In this document: piece after piece, positions 33,679-42,634 of the stretch
Layout: the number at the start of each line of letters is the position of its first letter
Position numbering within the stretch: the first letter of the stretch is position 1
Assembly: GCF_000024265.1 (NCBI RefSeq)
Contig: NC_013204.1
Span: 1,352,180-1,416,179, forward strand
Origin: Eggerthella lenta DSM 2243
GTDB taxonomy: Bacteria > Actinomycetota > Coriobacteriia > Coriobacteriales > Eggerthellaceae
Length of the DNA: 64,000 nt
Reading direction: 5' to 3'
Program-made: the position numbers and the translations under genes
The notes under the pieces: generated by a model
Database searches by the model: none
Told to the model about the DNA's origin: nothing
The model's input: only the letters and a program-made list of their open reading frames with translations

Positions 33679-34587
33679 CTAGCGCGGGGAGATTTCCTTT
33701 CCGGGGAGGTCTTCCTGCATCTCGGTGATGTTCTTCCAGAAGCGCTTGGGCATGAACTGGCGGCGCAGCTCGGGGTTGTAGCGGGCCTCGACGGCCACGG
33801 TGTCGTAGAAGCGCTTCCAGGCCTGCTGCATGAGGCGTTCCTCGGACGCGCGGTCGGGCAGGTCGACGTTCTCCGTCTGGACGAGGTACCAGTCGCGCCC
33901 TTCGTAGACGCCGGCAATGTTGTGCGCCTCGTCGAAGATGATGAAGGGCTGCGTGTTGAAGCGCCCGCTGAACCAGTCCATGAGCAGCGGGATGACCGAG
34001 GCTGCGGGGTTGCAGCGCGCGAACCACACGCCGTTCTCCAGATGCTCGAAGCGGAGGAACTGCAGCATACGATGCCGCTCGTTCATGACGGAGCGGGCGA
34101 GGCGGTGGAGCGGCTCGACGGCAGGGTGGGCGAGGTCGCCCAGCACGCTGCGGCGGGCCTTGCCCGTGCAGGCGAACTTCCCGCACGCGCCGCCGCATGA
34201 TCCGCGGCGCTTGCAGCCGGAGCAATCGTGCGGCCTGTTCTGCGCCATGGCGTAGCGGATGAAGCGGTACACGATGGTGCCGGCGTCCGGGTGGTCGCTG
34301 AGCGAGGCGTGCTTGACGGCATCGTAGGCGGCGTCTCCGCACGCCCTCCTGATGCCGCGCCGAACGCGCACGGCATGCTCCTCGTTCGTCTCGATGACGC
34401 GCACGGTTTGGCCGAGCCGCGGCTGCAGGACGTCGGCGCGGGCGATGTCCTGCGGGTCCTCGCGGCGCGCGTACGCCTCGAACACGGCGGACAGCAGGCC
34501 CTCGAGCGAGCCGTCGTGGCAGTAGGCGACCTCGGCCAGGGGTTCTTCGGGGAAGAGGGGCTGGTTCTCGGCGGGCTTTCGGCTCAT
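33679..34587 (-). CDS. DUF4130/UDG-like DNA-metabolism protein (TIGR03915-type partner)
   Basis: 302 aa. The start LAEVAYCHDGSLEGLLSAVFEAYARREDP, a basic Cys-rich central segment (DCSGCKRRGSCGGACGKFACTG, cited in part), RHRMLQFLRFEHLENGVWFARCNP, LMDWFSGRFNTQPFIIFDEAHNIA and the ending RQFMPKRFWKNITEMQ match the family always encoded beside the radical SAM protein that follows; both are annotated as putative DNA modification/repair. The Cys-rich insert could bind a metal or Fe-S cluster. ATG at 34587 overlaps the upstream gene's stop (ATGA). Confidence 0.85.
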   Translation of the reverse strand: MSRKPAENQPLFPEEPLAEVAYCHDGSLEGLLSAVFEAYARREDPQDIARADVLQPRLGQTVRVIETNEEHAVRVRRGIRRACGDAAYDAVKHASLSDHPDAGTIVYRFIRYAMAQNRPHDCSGCKRRGSCGGACGKFACTGKARRSVLGDLAHPAVEPLHRLARSVMNERHRMLQFLRFEHLENGVWFARCNPAASVIPLLMDWFSGRFNTQPFIIFDEAHNIAGVYEGRDWYLVQTENVDLPDRASEERLMQQAWKRFYDTVAVEARYNPELRRQFMPKRFWKNITEMQEDLPGKEISPR

Positions 34588-36092
34588 GCGCACACGGCTT
34601 CCGGCGTTTCGAGGGCTCGCTGCCAACCGTACGTCCCGTCGGCGCTCGCGGCGCGGCCGGACGACGACGCCGCGTTCGAGGAGCGCTCCGCATCGCTGCA
34701 AGACGCCGCTGCGGTCGCATCGCCGCTTTCCAGCGCGCGTGCGCCCGACCCGCCCGCGATGCGGGCCTTCTCGGGCGTCTCGACGCTCTCGAACAGGCTC
34801 ATCTGACCCGGTGTGGTCTTGTCGGCGCGCCGCCCGTGGTTGCCGCCCTTGATGGGCGCGGCAAGCTGCGCGCGCAGCCCTTCGCGCGAGAAGTCGACGC
34901 CGCGCCCCGAGTAGCTGCCGCTGCACGTGATGAAGAAGCGGGCGCGCTTGTACGCGATGCCCAGCTTGCGCAGCTCGGGCTCGCGCAGGCAGGTGGTGCG
35001 CCGCGCGCGCACGATGAGGTTCGCTCCGCGCACGCCGATGCCGGGCACGCGCAGCAGCGCCTCGAGCGGAGCGGTGTTCACCTCCACGGGGAAGAAGTCC
35101 AGGTGGTTGATGGCCCAGTTCGCCTTCGGGTCGAGGTCGGGATCGAGGAAGGGGTTGTCCTCGTCGATGATCTCGGTGACGTCGAAGCGGTAGAAGCGCA
35201 GCAGCCAGTCGGCCTGGTACAGCCGATGCTCGCGGTTGAGCTGGACGGCGTCGGTGCCGGGCAGGCGCTTGTCGTCGTTCACCGGCGTGTAGGCGCTGAA
35301 GAACACGCGCTTGAGCGACAGCGTGCGGTAGAGCGCGGCCGACAGGTTGAGGATCTGGAAGTCGCTTTCGGGCGAGGCTCCTACGATCATCTGCGTGGAC
35401 TGCCCGGCCGGCACGAAGGCGCGCTCCTTCTTCTTGGGGCGGATCTGCCTCATGTAGGTGGTCTGCTTGCGCACGAGCGCGCGCGTGTCCTTGTCCACGG
35501 CGATGTTGTCGCGGATCTGGCGCATGGGCGCGATGATGCGCTGTTTGTCCTTCTGGGGCGCGAGCAGCTGCAGGCTCTTCTGGGAGGGCAGCTCCATGTT
35601 CACGCTCATGCGGTCGGCCAAGTGCCCCAGCTGCTGCACGAGCTCGGGCGAGGTGCCGGGCACCGCTTTCGCGTGGATGTAGCCGCGGAAGCCGTGCTCC
35701 TCGCGCAGGATGGACAGCGTCTGTATCATGAGCTCGGTGGTGTAGTCGGGGTTGCGGATGACGCCTGAGCTGAGGAACAGGCCCTCGATGTAGTTGCGGC
35801 GGTAGAACGCGATGGTGAGGTCGGCCAGCTCGCGCGGCTTGAACGCGGCGCGCGGCACCTCGTTCGACGCGCGGTTCACGCAGTAGGCGCAATCGTACAC
35901 GCAGACGTTGGTCATGAGCACCTTGAGCAGCGTGATGCAGCGCCCGTCGGCCGCGAAGCTGTGGCAGCAGCCGGCGGCCAGCGTGTTGCCGAGCTTGCCC
36001 TTCTGGGCGTCGCGGTCGATGCCCGAAGACGTGCAGGCAACGTCGTACTTAGCAGCGTCGGCGAGAATCTCGAGCTTGGCAACCAGATCCAT
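34584..36092 (-). CDS. putative DNA modification/repair radical SAM protein (TIGR03916-type)
   Basis: 502 aa. N-terminal KLEILADAAKYDVACTSSG and the radical SAM motif NVCVYDCAYCVNR (CxxxCxxC), then FLSSGVIRNPDYTTELMIQTL, FRGYIHAKAVPG and NMELPSQKSLQLLAPQK. A helix-hairpin-helix region follows (LLRVPGIGVRGANLIVRARR). The last ~75 residues are a Ser/Ala-rich extension beyond the usual end. Family members pair with the DUF4130 protein, as here (4-bp overlap). A near-match LexA box at 36127-36139 lies 35 bp upstream. Confidence 0.88.
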   Translation of the reverse strand: MDLVAKLEILADAAKYDVACTSSGIDRDAQKGKLGNTLAAGCCHSFAADGRCITLLKVLMTNVCVYDCAYCVNRASNEVPRAAFKPRELADLTIAFYRRNYIEGLFLSSGVIRNPDYTTELMIQTLSILREEHGFRGYIHAKAVPGTSPELVQQLGHLADRMSVNMELPSQKSLQLLAPQKDKQRIIAPMRQIRDNIAVDKDTRALVRKQTTYMRQIRPKKKERAFVPAGQSTQMIVGASPESDFQILNLSAALYRTLSLKRVFFSAYTPVNDDKRLPGTDAVQLNREHRLYQADWLLRFYRFDVTEIIDEDNPFLDPDLDPKANWAINHLDFFPVEVNTAPLEALLRVPGIGVRGANLIVRARRTTCLREPELRKLGIAYKRARFFITCSGSYSGRGVDFSREGLRAQLAAPIKGGNHGRRADKTTPGQMSLFESVETPEKARIAGGSGARALESGDATAAASCSDAERSSNAASSSGRAASADGTYGWQRALETPEAVCA

Positions 36093-36126
36093 TCGTCCAT
36101 CCGTTCGTCAGATCAAATGTTCGCGG

Positions 36127-36139
36127 GAATGTTTGTTCG
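36127..36139. promoter_or_regulatory. possible LexA (SOS) box, one mismatch
   Basis: On the minus strand the sequence reads CGAACAAACATTC, compared with the Gram-positive SOS consensus CGAACNNNNGTTC; only one core base differs. It is correctly placed for the repair-associated radical SAM operon. A perfect box precedes dinB at 60688. Confidence 0.4.
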
Positions 36140-36442
36140 TATATGGTACGCATACGAGTGTTCGAAGTCAAGGGTAGGGAAGAGGAGTCGAACCCGGATT
36201 CTTCCGCTCCTTGCGGCATGCGGCGGCTGTGCTGGTTTTCGGAGCTGCTGGAGCGGCATCTCGCATGGAGCGTGCGGATCGGTTTTAGTTGTCCGAGGGC
36301 GCTTCATGCTTTCCGACGAACCTGCACGCCGTGCATTCTCGCGTTTTCCCCTGTCTCTCGACGGCTCGGAGGATTCGCTTCGCGACGAGCAAGGGTATAC
36401 TGATGCTTGCATGATATAGAAACGAGTGCGAAGGAGCGGGCG

Positions 36443-36838
36443 ATGGTGGCGGTGCTGTGCGTGGGTTTGGGCGGCTTCATCGGATCGGTAGGGCGCTATC
36501 TGCTGGGTCTCGTGCCGGTCGAGGGCGACTTCCCGCTCATGACGTTCGCCGTCAACTTTGCGGGCGCCGTGCTCATCGGGGCGGTGTTCGAGGCCGCCAC
36601 GGAGGGCTCCGGCTTGCCTGACAACGCCGTGTTGTTCCTCAAGACCGGCGTGTGCGGCGGCTTCACCACGTTTTCCGCGTTCTCGCTGGAGACCCTCGCC
36701 TTGCTCGAACGCGGCAAGTACGCGACGGGCGCGCTGTACGCATGCGGAAGCGTGCTCGCTTGCCTTGCCGGCGTCGTGATAGGGCGGCTGGCCGTGCGCG
36801 GCGTGCGCGCCGCCCTGACCGGCTCGGCCGCGGCGTAG
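36443..36838 (+). CDS. crcB: fluoride efflux channel CrcB/Fluc
   Basis: 131 aa with four membrane segments. GGFIGSVGRYLLG, MTFAVNFAGAVLIGAVFEA (the N residue lines the pore) and TGVCGGFTTFSAFSLETLALLE (Phe box) are diagnostic. It works as a dual-topology dimer that exports F-. The ATG at 36443 after GAAGGAGCGG was preferred over one at 36407. A -10-like TATACT lies at 36396-36401. The 350-bp upstream gap (36093-36442) contains no recognisable fluoride riboswitch. Confidence 0.93.
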   Translation: MVAVLCVGLGGFIGSVGRYLLGLVPVEGDFPLMTFAVNFAGAVLIGAVFEAATEGSGLPDNAVLFLKTGVCGGFTTFSAFSLETLALLERGKYATGALYACGSVLACLAGVVIGRLAVRGVRAALTGSAAA

Positions 36839-36906
36839 GGGCGGGCGCCGCGCTCTGCGCGCACGCCCCTACGCCCTTCGATCTCGCGCCCGCCGAGCGG
36901 GTCGCG

Positions 36907-38118
36907 CTATTTCGCGCGGGTCGCGTTGCCCGGATCGATGGACATGCTCTGGAAGCGGTTCTCCATGTACTGGTTGTCGAAGTGCTCGGCGAAGAAGTGC
37001 GCCACGGCCGTCTCGGGAGGTTTTCCAGCCTCGCGCTGGTACCAGCAGTCGAGCGACAGCAGCGTCATCGCCCCGTCGACGATCATGAGCGCGGCGCACA
37101 CCGTGGTGACCGCGTAGCGCCAGTTCCAAGGGATGAGGTTCACCAGCTTCAACATCCAGGGAAGAAGCAGCTTGATCCACACCACGCCCAAGACGCCCCA
37201 CATGGCCATGAACATGCCGTTCGTGCGCCCGTCGATGGACAGGAACGTGCCGGAGTAGTCCCACGCCACGATGCCGAAGGCGAACTGCATGAACCAGCTG
37301 GTCAGATACTCGAACGCCCCGCCGATGACGGCGCTCACCAGGAAGATGAGCACGACGTTCTTGTCGTGGAATCGGTTCAGGGCGACCGTCATCAGCACCG
37401 CGCCGAAACCGTAGATGGGCGAGAACGGGCCGAACAGCAAACCCGCGCGATCCTGGTAGTGCCCTGGATTCACGACGAGGAAGTGGTATACCGTCTCGAT
37501 CATGAGTCCCAGCACGCAGCACACGACGAAGATCCAGAACAGGTTGAAGAAGTTGAGCGCGATGAAGCCCTTGCCGGTCTCGTCGCGGCCGAGCGTGCCC
37601 TCCTCGGCCGCCTCGCGCGTTTCCATATCGCGCAGTTTGCGGCGCAGCTCGCGCTCTTCGGCTAGCGACGGGTCCACGTAGCTCGATAGCGCGACGAGCA
37701 CGACCAGCACCACGCCGTAGGGGATGAGATCGGGCGTGAGGCCGCTCAGCATCATGTCGCAGAGGATCACGAGGATGAGGATGACGATCATGACCTCGGC
37801 GATCTGGGCCGTGCGACGCCGTTTGTCGCGCAGCAGTCGGATGCCCAGGATGACGAACATGGCGGACAAAACCGTCATGAGCACCGCGTCGGAGACGAAG
37901 ATGACGAGGGCGGCGGCGGACAGCTCCTCGACGATGGCGCCCTGTTGCAGGGCCATCACCATGCCGACGATGAGCAGCGCGAGCACCGGCACGAGCGCTG
38001 CGCCGCTGACTATGCACAGGATGCCGAACACCTTGAGCGGAAGGGGGATCTTGCTATTGGACGCAGGCGCGCCTTCGTCGAGGTCGAGTCCGTTCTCGAC
38101 GCGGTCGTGCTTACCCAT
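36907..38118 (-). CDS. CmpB-type putative ABC-transporter membrane protein (PF06541-like)
   Basis: 403 aa with about nine membrane segments. N-terminal half: four segments and an acidic/basic cytoplasmic stretch (LAEERELRRKLRDMETREAAEE). C-terminal half: LFWIFVVCCVLGLMIETVYHFL, RAGLLFGPFSPIYGFGAVLMTVAL, EYLTSWFMQFAFGIVAWDYSG, WGVLGVVWIKLLLPWM, matching the family once called ABC-transporter type IV. Despite the name no ATPase is adjacent. Function unknown. GAGGAGA precedes the ATG. Confidence 0.78.
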   Translation of the reverse strand: MGKHDRVENGLDLDEGAPASNSKIPLPLKVFGILCIVSGAALVPVLALLIVGMVMALQQGAIVEELSAAALVIFVSDAVLMTVLSAMFVILGIRLLRDKRRRTAQIAEVMIVILILVILCDMMLSGLTPDLIPYGVVLVVLVALSSYVDPSLAEERELRRKLRDMETREAAEEGTLGRDETGKGFIALNFFNLFWIFVVCCVLGLMIETVYHFLVVNPGHYQDRAGLLFGPFSPIYGFGAVLMTVALNRFHDKNVVLIFLVSAVIGGAFEYLTSWFMQFAFGIVAWDYSGTFLSIDGRTNGMFMAMWGVLGVVWIKLLLPWMLKLVNLIPWNWRYAVTTVCAALMIVDGAMTLLSLDCWYQREAGKPPETAVAHFFAEHFDNQYMENRFQSMSIDPGNATRAK

Positions 38119-38193
38119 GGCGATGTTCTCCTCGAATGCGCTTCTATCTGTCGCGTCAAAGTATAGCCGAAGAGCGGGCGCCTCGCGCGGCGA

Positions 38194-38460
38194 CTACGAC
38201 GAGGGGCGCGGCTCGTCGGGGGCGACCTCCTCTACGAACCAACGCGGACCCTCGTAGAACAGGTACTTCTCGCGGCCGTTCACGGACACGAGGTAGCGGA
38301 TGCCCGTGCCGCCCACGCGCTGAGAAGCGCGTCGAATGGCCTCGTGCACGCGGTCGATGGCGAAGATGCGGCCGTCGCGCCAGACGATCTCGAGCGGCGT
38401 GAGCCGTCCGTCAACGTCGATGCGCGCCGTCACCTCCACATATGTTTTCCGAAAAGCCAT
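38194..38460 (-). CDS. small conserved protein, paralogue of the one after dinB (DUF6504-like)
   Basis: 88 aa. YVEVTARIDVDGRLTPLEIVWRDGRIFAIDRV, SQRVGGTGIRYLVSVNG and the ending LFYEGPRWFVEEV align along their whole length with the 103-aa protein at 62443. The pattern, strands built around DGR..P..I.W.DGR and a terminal WFVEEV, resembles DUF6504, a small beta-rich family found near translesion polymerases in actinobacteria. I did not confirm that link. No good ribosome site precedes the ATG at 38460. Confidence 0.68.
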   Translation of the reverse strand: MAFRKTYVEVTARIDVDGRLTPLEIVWRDGRIFAIDRVHEAIRRASQRVGGTGIRYLVSVNGREKYLFYEGPRWFVEEVAPDEPRPSS

Positions 38461-38563
38461 GACCGCAGGAAACCACGCCGAAGCGCGGCGCGCCAGGGGC
38501 CGCTCCGAGCTGTAGCGCAAGGGATGGCGACGCGTAAGCGAGCGAGGGCGCCAACGCGCCGCA

Positions 38564-38613
38564 GGAGCGGGAAGGGGCGCTCGACGCGCCCCTTCCCGCT
38601 CCCTCTTCTTTTT
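38564..38613 (+). terminator. strong hairpin with U-run (plus-strand reading)
   Basis: A 16-bp perfect stem, GGAGCGGGAAGGGGCG and its complement, is followed on the plus strand by CTCTTCTTTTT. It lies between the MHS transporter gene (ending at 38630) and the small gene at 38194, both on the minus strand. It separates the two; in plus orientation it has the form of an intrinsic terminator that would stop antisense transcription into the locus. Confidence 0.65.
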
Positions 38614-38629
38614 CGATGCGTTCGATCCT

Positions 38630-39940
38630 CTACTCGATGTCGTTCAATTCCTTGCCGGCGTACTCGTGCGCCGTGAACAGCAGGATGATGCCCGCCACAA
38701 GGCAGATGCCCATCATATAGTACGCGGGCATGAGGCCGTTGCCCGTGGCGTCGATGAGCGCGGTGGCCACCATCGAGGCCGTGCCGCCGAACACCACGTA
38801 GGCGATGTTCGACCCCAGCGCGGCGCCGGTGTAACGCACTTCCGTGGGGAACATCTCCGCCTGGTAGCAGGCGATGTTCGCGTCATTGAACGAGAGCGTC
38901 ACGCACATGATGAGCTCCGCTGCGATGACGATGGGCAGCTGAGCCGTCTCCAGCATCATGAAGGCGGGGATGCTGAGCAGGATGAACGCCACGCACGAGC
39001 CCAGCAGCATTTTCTTACGTCCTACGATGTCGGATATCTTTCCGGCGCCGAAGATGATGAAGATGTACGTGACCAGCGCGATGTCGGTGGCAAGCTGGGC
39101 CGCCGAGGCTTCCATCGCCGTGTAGCTGGTCAGATACGTGGGCAGGTAGGTGAGCACGAGGTAGAAGCCGACCGAGTTCACCATGGTCGCCGCGATGCTG
39201 GTCGCAAGGCGCTTCTTGTACTTCTTGAACACGAGGCGGGTAGGCCGCGGGGCCTCTTTGGCCGGATCGGCCGTCGAGGTCATCTGCTGGTAGGTGGGGG
39301 AATCCTCGAGCTTCGTGCGGATGTAGTGCGCCACGAGCCCCAGGGGTCCGGCCAGCAAGAACGGAATGCGCCATCCCCATGAGATCACGTCGGCTTCGGG
39401 CAGCAGCGCCTTGATGATGAGCGCTGCGGTGGAGCCCGCCAACAGGCCCGCCGCGGTGGATGCCGGCACGAGCGAGCAGTACTTCCCGCGATGGTTCGCC
39501 GGCGCGTACTCGGCCAGGAACACCGCTGCTCCCGAGTACTCGCCTGCAGCCGAGAATCCCTGCACGCTGCGCAGGCACAGCAGCAGGATGGGGGACAGCA
39601 GGCCGATCGTCTCGTACGACGGCAGGCAGCCGATGAGGAACGCCGCGCCCGTCATCATGAAGATGGACAGCGACAACGACCATTTGCGCCCCTTCTTGTC
39701 TCCCATGCTGCCCCAGAACGCCGCCCCTAACGGCCGGAACACGAACGACAACGCGAACACCGCGAACGCGAGCAGCGTGGAGTTCACCGCCGACTCGGGG
39801 AAGAACACGATGCCGATGGTGATGGCGAAATACGTATAGGTGGCGTAGTCGAACCATTCGATGAAGTTGCCCAAAAACGAAGAGATCGCCACCTTGAACG
39901 GCACTTTCGGTTGTGCCTCCGTTACTGCTGCCGCGCTCAT
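38630..39940 (-). CDS. MFS transporter, metabolite:H+ symporter (MHS/ProP-like)
   Basis: 436 aa, 12 membrane segments. ISSFLGNFIEWFDYATYTYFA at the N-terminus, RPLGAAFWGSMGDKKGRKWSL (loop 2-3 motif), RSVQGFSAAGEYSGAAVFLAEYAP and RIPFLLAGPLGLVAHYIRTKLEDSP are hallmarks of the MHS family, whose members carry proline/betaine, ketoglutarate, shikimate and similar compounds. AAGGAGGTG precedes the ATG, which overlaps the BCCT gene by 4 bp. Last gene of the amidinotransferase-creatininase cluster. Substrate is inferred to be a guanidino or zwitterionic compound. Confidence 0.88.
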   Translation of the reverse strand: MSAAAVTEAQPKVPFKVAISSFLGNFIEWFDYATYTYFAITIGIVFFPESAVNSTLLAFAVFALSFVFRPLGAAFWGSMGDKKGRKWSLSLSIFMMTGAAFLIGCLPSYETIGLLSPILLLCLRSVQGFSAAGEYSGAAVFLAEYAPANHRGKYCSLVPASTAAGLLAGSTAALIIKALLPEADVISWGWRIPFLLAGPLGLVAHYIRTKLEDSPTYQQMTSTADPAKEAPRPTRLVFKKYKKRLATSIAATMVNSVGFYLVLTYLPTYLTSYTAMEASAAQLATDIALVTYIFIIFGAGKISDIVGRKKMLLGSCVAFILLSIPAFMMLETAQLPIVIAAELIMCVTLSFNDANIACYQAEMFPTEVRYTGAALGSNIAYVVFGGTASMVATALIDATGNGLMPAYYMMGICLVAGIILLFTAHEYAGKELNDIE

Positions 39941-41745
39941 CGCGACACCTCCTTCATCGATTCGTCGAGGCCGGCTCCGTCGGGGACGTCGACCTCCTCA
40001 TGCCGCGTGAGCCATGCCTTCTCGGCTTCGCGCGCCTCCCTCTCCTCGTGCCACTGACGCAGCTGCCGGGCCGCAAGCGAGTCTTCGGGAAACGGCTCGG
40101 CCAGGCCGCGTTCCACCAGCTGCTCGTCGTGCTTGACCCATTTGAAGAACTGGACGCCCATGAGGATCACGATGACGCTGAACGGGATGCCGCCGGCGAT
40201 GGTGGCGAATTGGATGGTGCTGAGGAAGTCCTGTCCGGCCGTCACCATGAACAGCACGGCGAGCGCCGTGATGCACAGCGCCAGCAGCGCCTTGAAGCCG
40301 CGGCTCTGGCGCGCGGCGGGAGACACGAAGTTCGACAGCGCCATGACGCCGGAGTCCACCGAGGTCACGATATAGCCGCCGATGAGGATGGTTGCCAGCA
40401 CGGTCAGCACGCCGCCGATCAGAGGTACGCTGTCGATGGTGAGGAACAGCCCCATCGAGGAGTCGGCGTTGGTCTGCGCCACGATGCCGGGGTCGGACAT
40501 GGCGGCCCACACGCCGGTGCCGCCCACCACGCACGTCCATACGATGCATACGGCCGCGGGCACGAACACCACGCCGCCTACGAACTCGCGCAGCGTGCGC
40601 CCGCGGGAGATGGTGGACACGAAGCCCGCCGTGAACGTGGCGAACGCGAAGCACCAGCAGAAGATGAAGAACGACCAGAACGCCTGCCAGGAATCACCGT
40701 ACGAGGCGATGCCCGCGCCCAGGTTCACGGCTTCGGTGAACCCGCTCATCAGCATGAACTGGTCGATGAACACGCTGAGCGACTCGGGCAGCACGCCCAG
40801 GATGTACAGCGTGGGGCCGAAAATGAACACGGCAGCGACGAACACGATGGACATGACGGCGTTCGCGTTCGAGATCTTCTTGATGCCCCTCACCACGCCG
40901 AACCACACCGACATCGTTGCGATGGATCCGAACAGGATGACGAACGCCACCTGCAGGGCTTGCCCCGTCTGGATGTTGAAGATCTGTTGAATACCGCTGT
41001 TGAACTGGTACGATGCAAGTCCGAGCGACGTGGTCAGCCCAAAGATGGTGGCGATGACCACGAGGATCTCCACCACGATGCCGACGGGCCGCTTCGCGCG
41101 GGCGGGGAACAGATCCTCCACCGTGCCGCGGAACGTGGTGTCCTTGTGCATGTTGTAGCGGGCGTAAGCCATGAAAAGCGAGACGATGGCGTAGATGGCC
41201 CACGCCGGGATGGCCCAGTGGAAATACGTCCATGCAAGCGCCGTGTCTCCGGCGAACAGGGGGTCGGGGGCGTTGAACGGGGTGCCCCCGTACATCATGA
41301 TAGGCTCGGCCACCGCCCAGAACACCAGGCCCACGCCCTGCCCGGTGGCGAACAGCATCGCGAACCAGGAGAAGTACGAGAACGCGGGCTTGGCGTCCTT
41401 GCCGCCCAGGCGGATCGAACCGAGCTTCGTCACCGCTACGAATATGCATACGGCGAAGCACAAAAACGCGCACAGCACGATCCACCAGCTGCAGTACTGG
41501 GTGACGAACGTGCGCAGCACGCCAACCGCGTTGATGAACGTGTCGGCGCTGACCAGCGCGATGCCTAGCACGACGGCGACGATGGCCACCGACGCGGCTC
41601 GGATGACATGGTCATGCCTGACCGTGCGTCCGAGCCGTGCGGCCTGGGCTTCCTTCGGCTCCGGATCCACTTCGCCCGACTCGTTCTCCACCTCCATGGG
41701 GTGGACGTGCTTGCGCGCGTCGTCGTCCGAGCTCTTAGACCTCAT
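39937..41745 (-). CDS. BCCT family (betaine/carnitine/choline-type) transporter
   Basis: 602 aa, about 12 membrane segments. LGSIRLGGKDAKPAFSYFSWFAMLFATGQGVGLVFWAVAEPIMM (cited in part) and GAVFVTGVQ-like later helices match BCCT; the conserved GVG..FW..AEP region carries the Trp typical of quaternary amine binding. HWAIPAWAIYAIVSLFMAYARY is also characteristic. The likely cargo is a zwitterionic trimethylammonium or guanidino compound. ATG at 41745 after GAGGG; an in-frame GTG sits three codons earlier. It overlaps creatininase by 11 bp. Confidence 0.9.
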   Translation of the reverse strand: MRSKSSDDDARKHVHPMEVENESGEVDPEPKEAQAARLGRTVRHDHVIRAASVAIVAVVLGIALVSADTFINAVGVLRTFVTQYCSWWIVLCAFLCFAVCIFVAVTKLGSIRLGGKDAKPAFSYFSWFAMLFATGQGVGLVFWAVAEPIMMYGGTPFNAPDPLFAGDTALAWTYFHWAIPAWAIYAIVSLFMAYARYNMHKDTTFRGTVEDLFPARAKRPVGIVVEILVVIATIFGLTTSLGLASYQFNSGIQQIFNIQTGQALQVAFVILFGSIATMSVWFGVVRGIKKISNANAVMSIVFVAAVFIFGPTLYILGVLPESLSVFIDQFMLMSGFTEAVNLGAGIASYGDSWQAFWSFFIFCWCFAFATFTAGFVSTISRGRTLREFVGGVVFVPAAVCIVWTCVVGGTGVWAAMSDPGIVAQTNADSSMGLFLTIDSVPLIGGVLTVLATILIGGYIVTSVDSGVMALSNFVSPAARQSRGFKALLALCITALAVLFMVTAGQDFLSTIQFATIAGGIPFSVIVILMGVQFFKWVKHDEQLVERGLAEPFPEDSLAARQLRQWHEEREAREAEKAWLTRHEEVDVPDGAGLDESMKEVSR

Positions 41746-42565
41746 GGTAGTCACCCTCGCCCGAGAACTCGTGCTTCACGGCTTCCACCATGTGCTTCAC
41801 GGCGACGTTGCGCAGGATCGCCCCCTTCTCGCGCGAGGATTCCACGGGCGAGGACAGGCAGCCCGACGGCGGCGTGTAGCCGGGCACGATGGGCAGCACG
41901 TCGTAGTTCGGCAGCTCGGCCGGCAGCCCCTCGTACAGCGGGTCGTCGGTCTTGCCCAGGTCGACGAGGTCGGGGTGGAACAGCAGCATGAGCGACGTCT
42001 CCATGACGCCGGCGTGCTCCAGATCCCAGCCGGTGAAGCCGTCGGGATACAGGGCCTCGATGGTCTCGTCGTCGACGAAGTCCCAGTACGACAAGAGTTG
42101 GATTTTCACGTCGCGGATGCCGTTCTCGCGCGCTTTCTCCAGCGCCAGCTCGGCGCCTTCGAAGATGAACTGGTAGTTCTCGTAATGACCGTTCATCAGC
42201 ACGATCTTGCGCGCACCATGCAGGATGAGGCCGAACACCACGTCCTTCGCCAGCGCGATGAGCGTCGTTCCCGACAGCGACGTGGTGCCCGAGAGGTGGA
42301 AGCCGCCGCCCGAGCGCTGCTGGGAACGGTAGCCGTAGTTGATGGGCGCGGCCACGACGGCTTCCATTGCGCCGTCCGTGTCGGCGACGAGCGCCTCGGC
42401 GGTGGCGCCGGCCATCGCCTTGGTCAGCGCGGCGTCCACGCACATGGCCATGTGGGAGCCGTGCTGCTCCAGCGCGCCGACGGGGATGAACACCACGGCA
42501 TCCTTCGCCAGCTTCTCGCGGTAGGTGAACGCGTCCATTTCCTCCATGTACACAGTGGGTTTCAT
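41735..42565 (-). CDS. creatininase (creatinine amidohydrolase family)
   Basis: 276 aa. Metal ligands known from Pseudomonas creatininase (Glu34, His36, Asp45, His120, Glu122, Glu183) have counterparts here: E33 and H35 in GALEQHGSH, D44 in CVDAAL, H127 and E129 in MNGHYEN, E189 in DLEHAGVMETS. The active-site Trp/His equivalents W180 and H184 are spaced identically. NGHYEN is closer to true creatininases than to FAPy or mycofactocin relatives. Expected reaction: creatinine + water to creatine, reversible. GAGGAGGG precedes the ATG. In operon with an amidinotransferase and two transporters. Confidence 0.85.
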   Translation of the reverse strand: MKPTVYMEEMDAFTYREKLAKDAVVFIPVGALEQHGSHMAMCVDAALTKAMAGATAEALVADTDGAMEAVVAAPINYGYRSQQRSGGGFHLSGTTSLSGTTLIALAKDVVFGLILHGARKIVLMNGHYENYQFIFEGAELALEKARENGIRDVKIQLLSYWDFVDDETIEALYPDGFTGWDLEHAGVMETSLMLLFHPDLVDLGKTDDPLYEGLPAELPNYDVLPIVPGYTPPSGCLSSPVESSREKGAILRNVAVKHMVEAVKHEFSGEGDYHEV

Positions 42566-42589
42566 AGCTTGTCCCTCCTCGAATCGGAA

Positions 42590-42615
42590 GGAGCCCGCCA
42601 TGCGCGGCGGGCTCC
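42590..42615 (-). terminator. hairpin between the 186-aa gene and creatininase
   Basis: A 10-bp perfect stem, GGAGCCCGCC / GGCGGGCTCC, lies between the stop of the upstream gene (42635) and the creatininase ribosome site. With no U-run it may attenuate or stabilise the message within the operon. Confidence 0.45.
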
Positions 42616-42634
42616 GATGTCGTCAGCGCTTGGA

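Noticed and set aside
34588-35892. Continuous minus-strand frame making the DUF4130 gene appear to be 737 codons long
   Set aside because: The extra part overlaps the radical SAM gene in another frame. The 4-bp overlap and the conserved start at 34587 define the real gene.
36093-36442. Possible fluoride riboswitch before crcB
   Set aside because: No sequence resembling the conserved crcB motif core was found; only a -10-like box and a ribosome site are visible.
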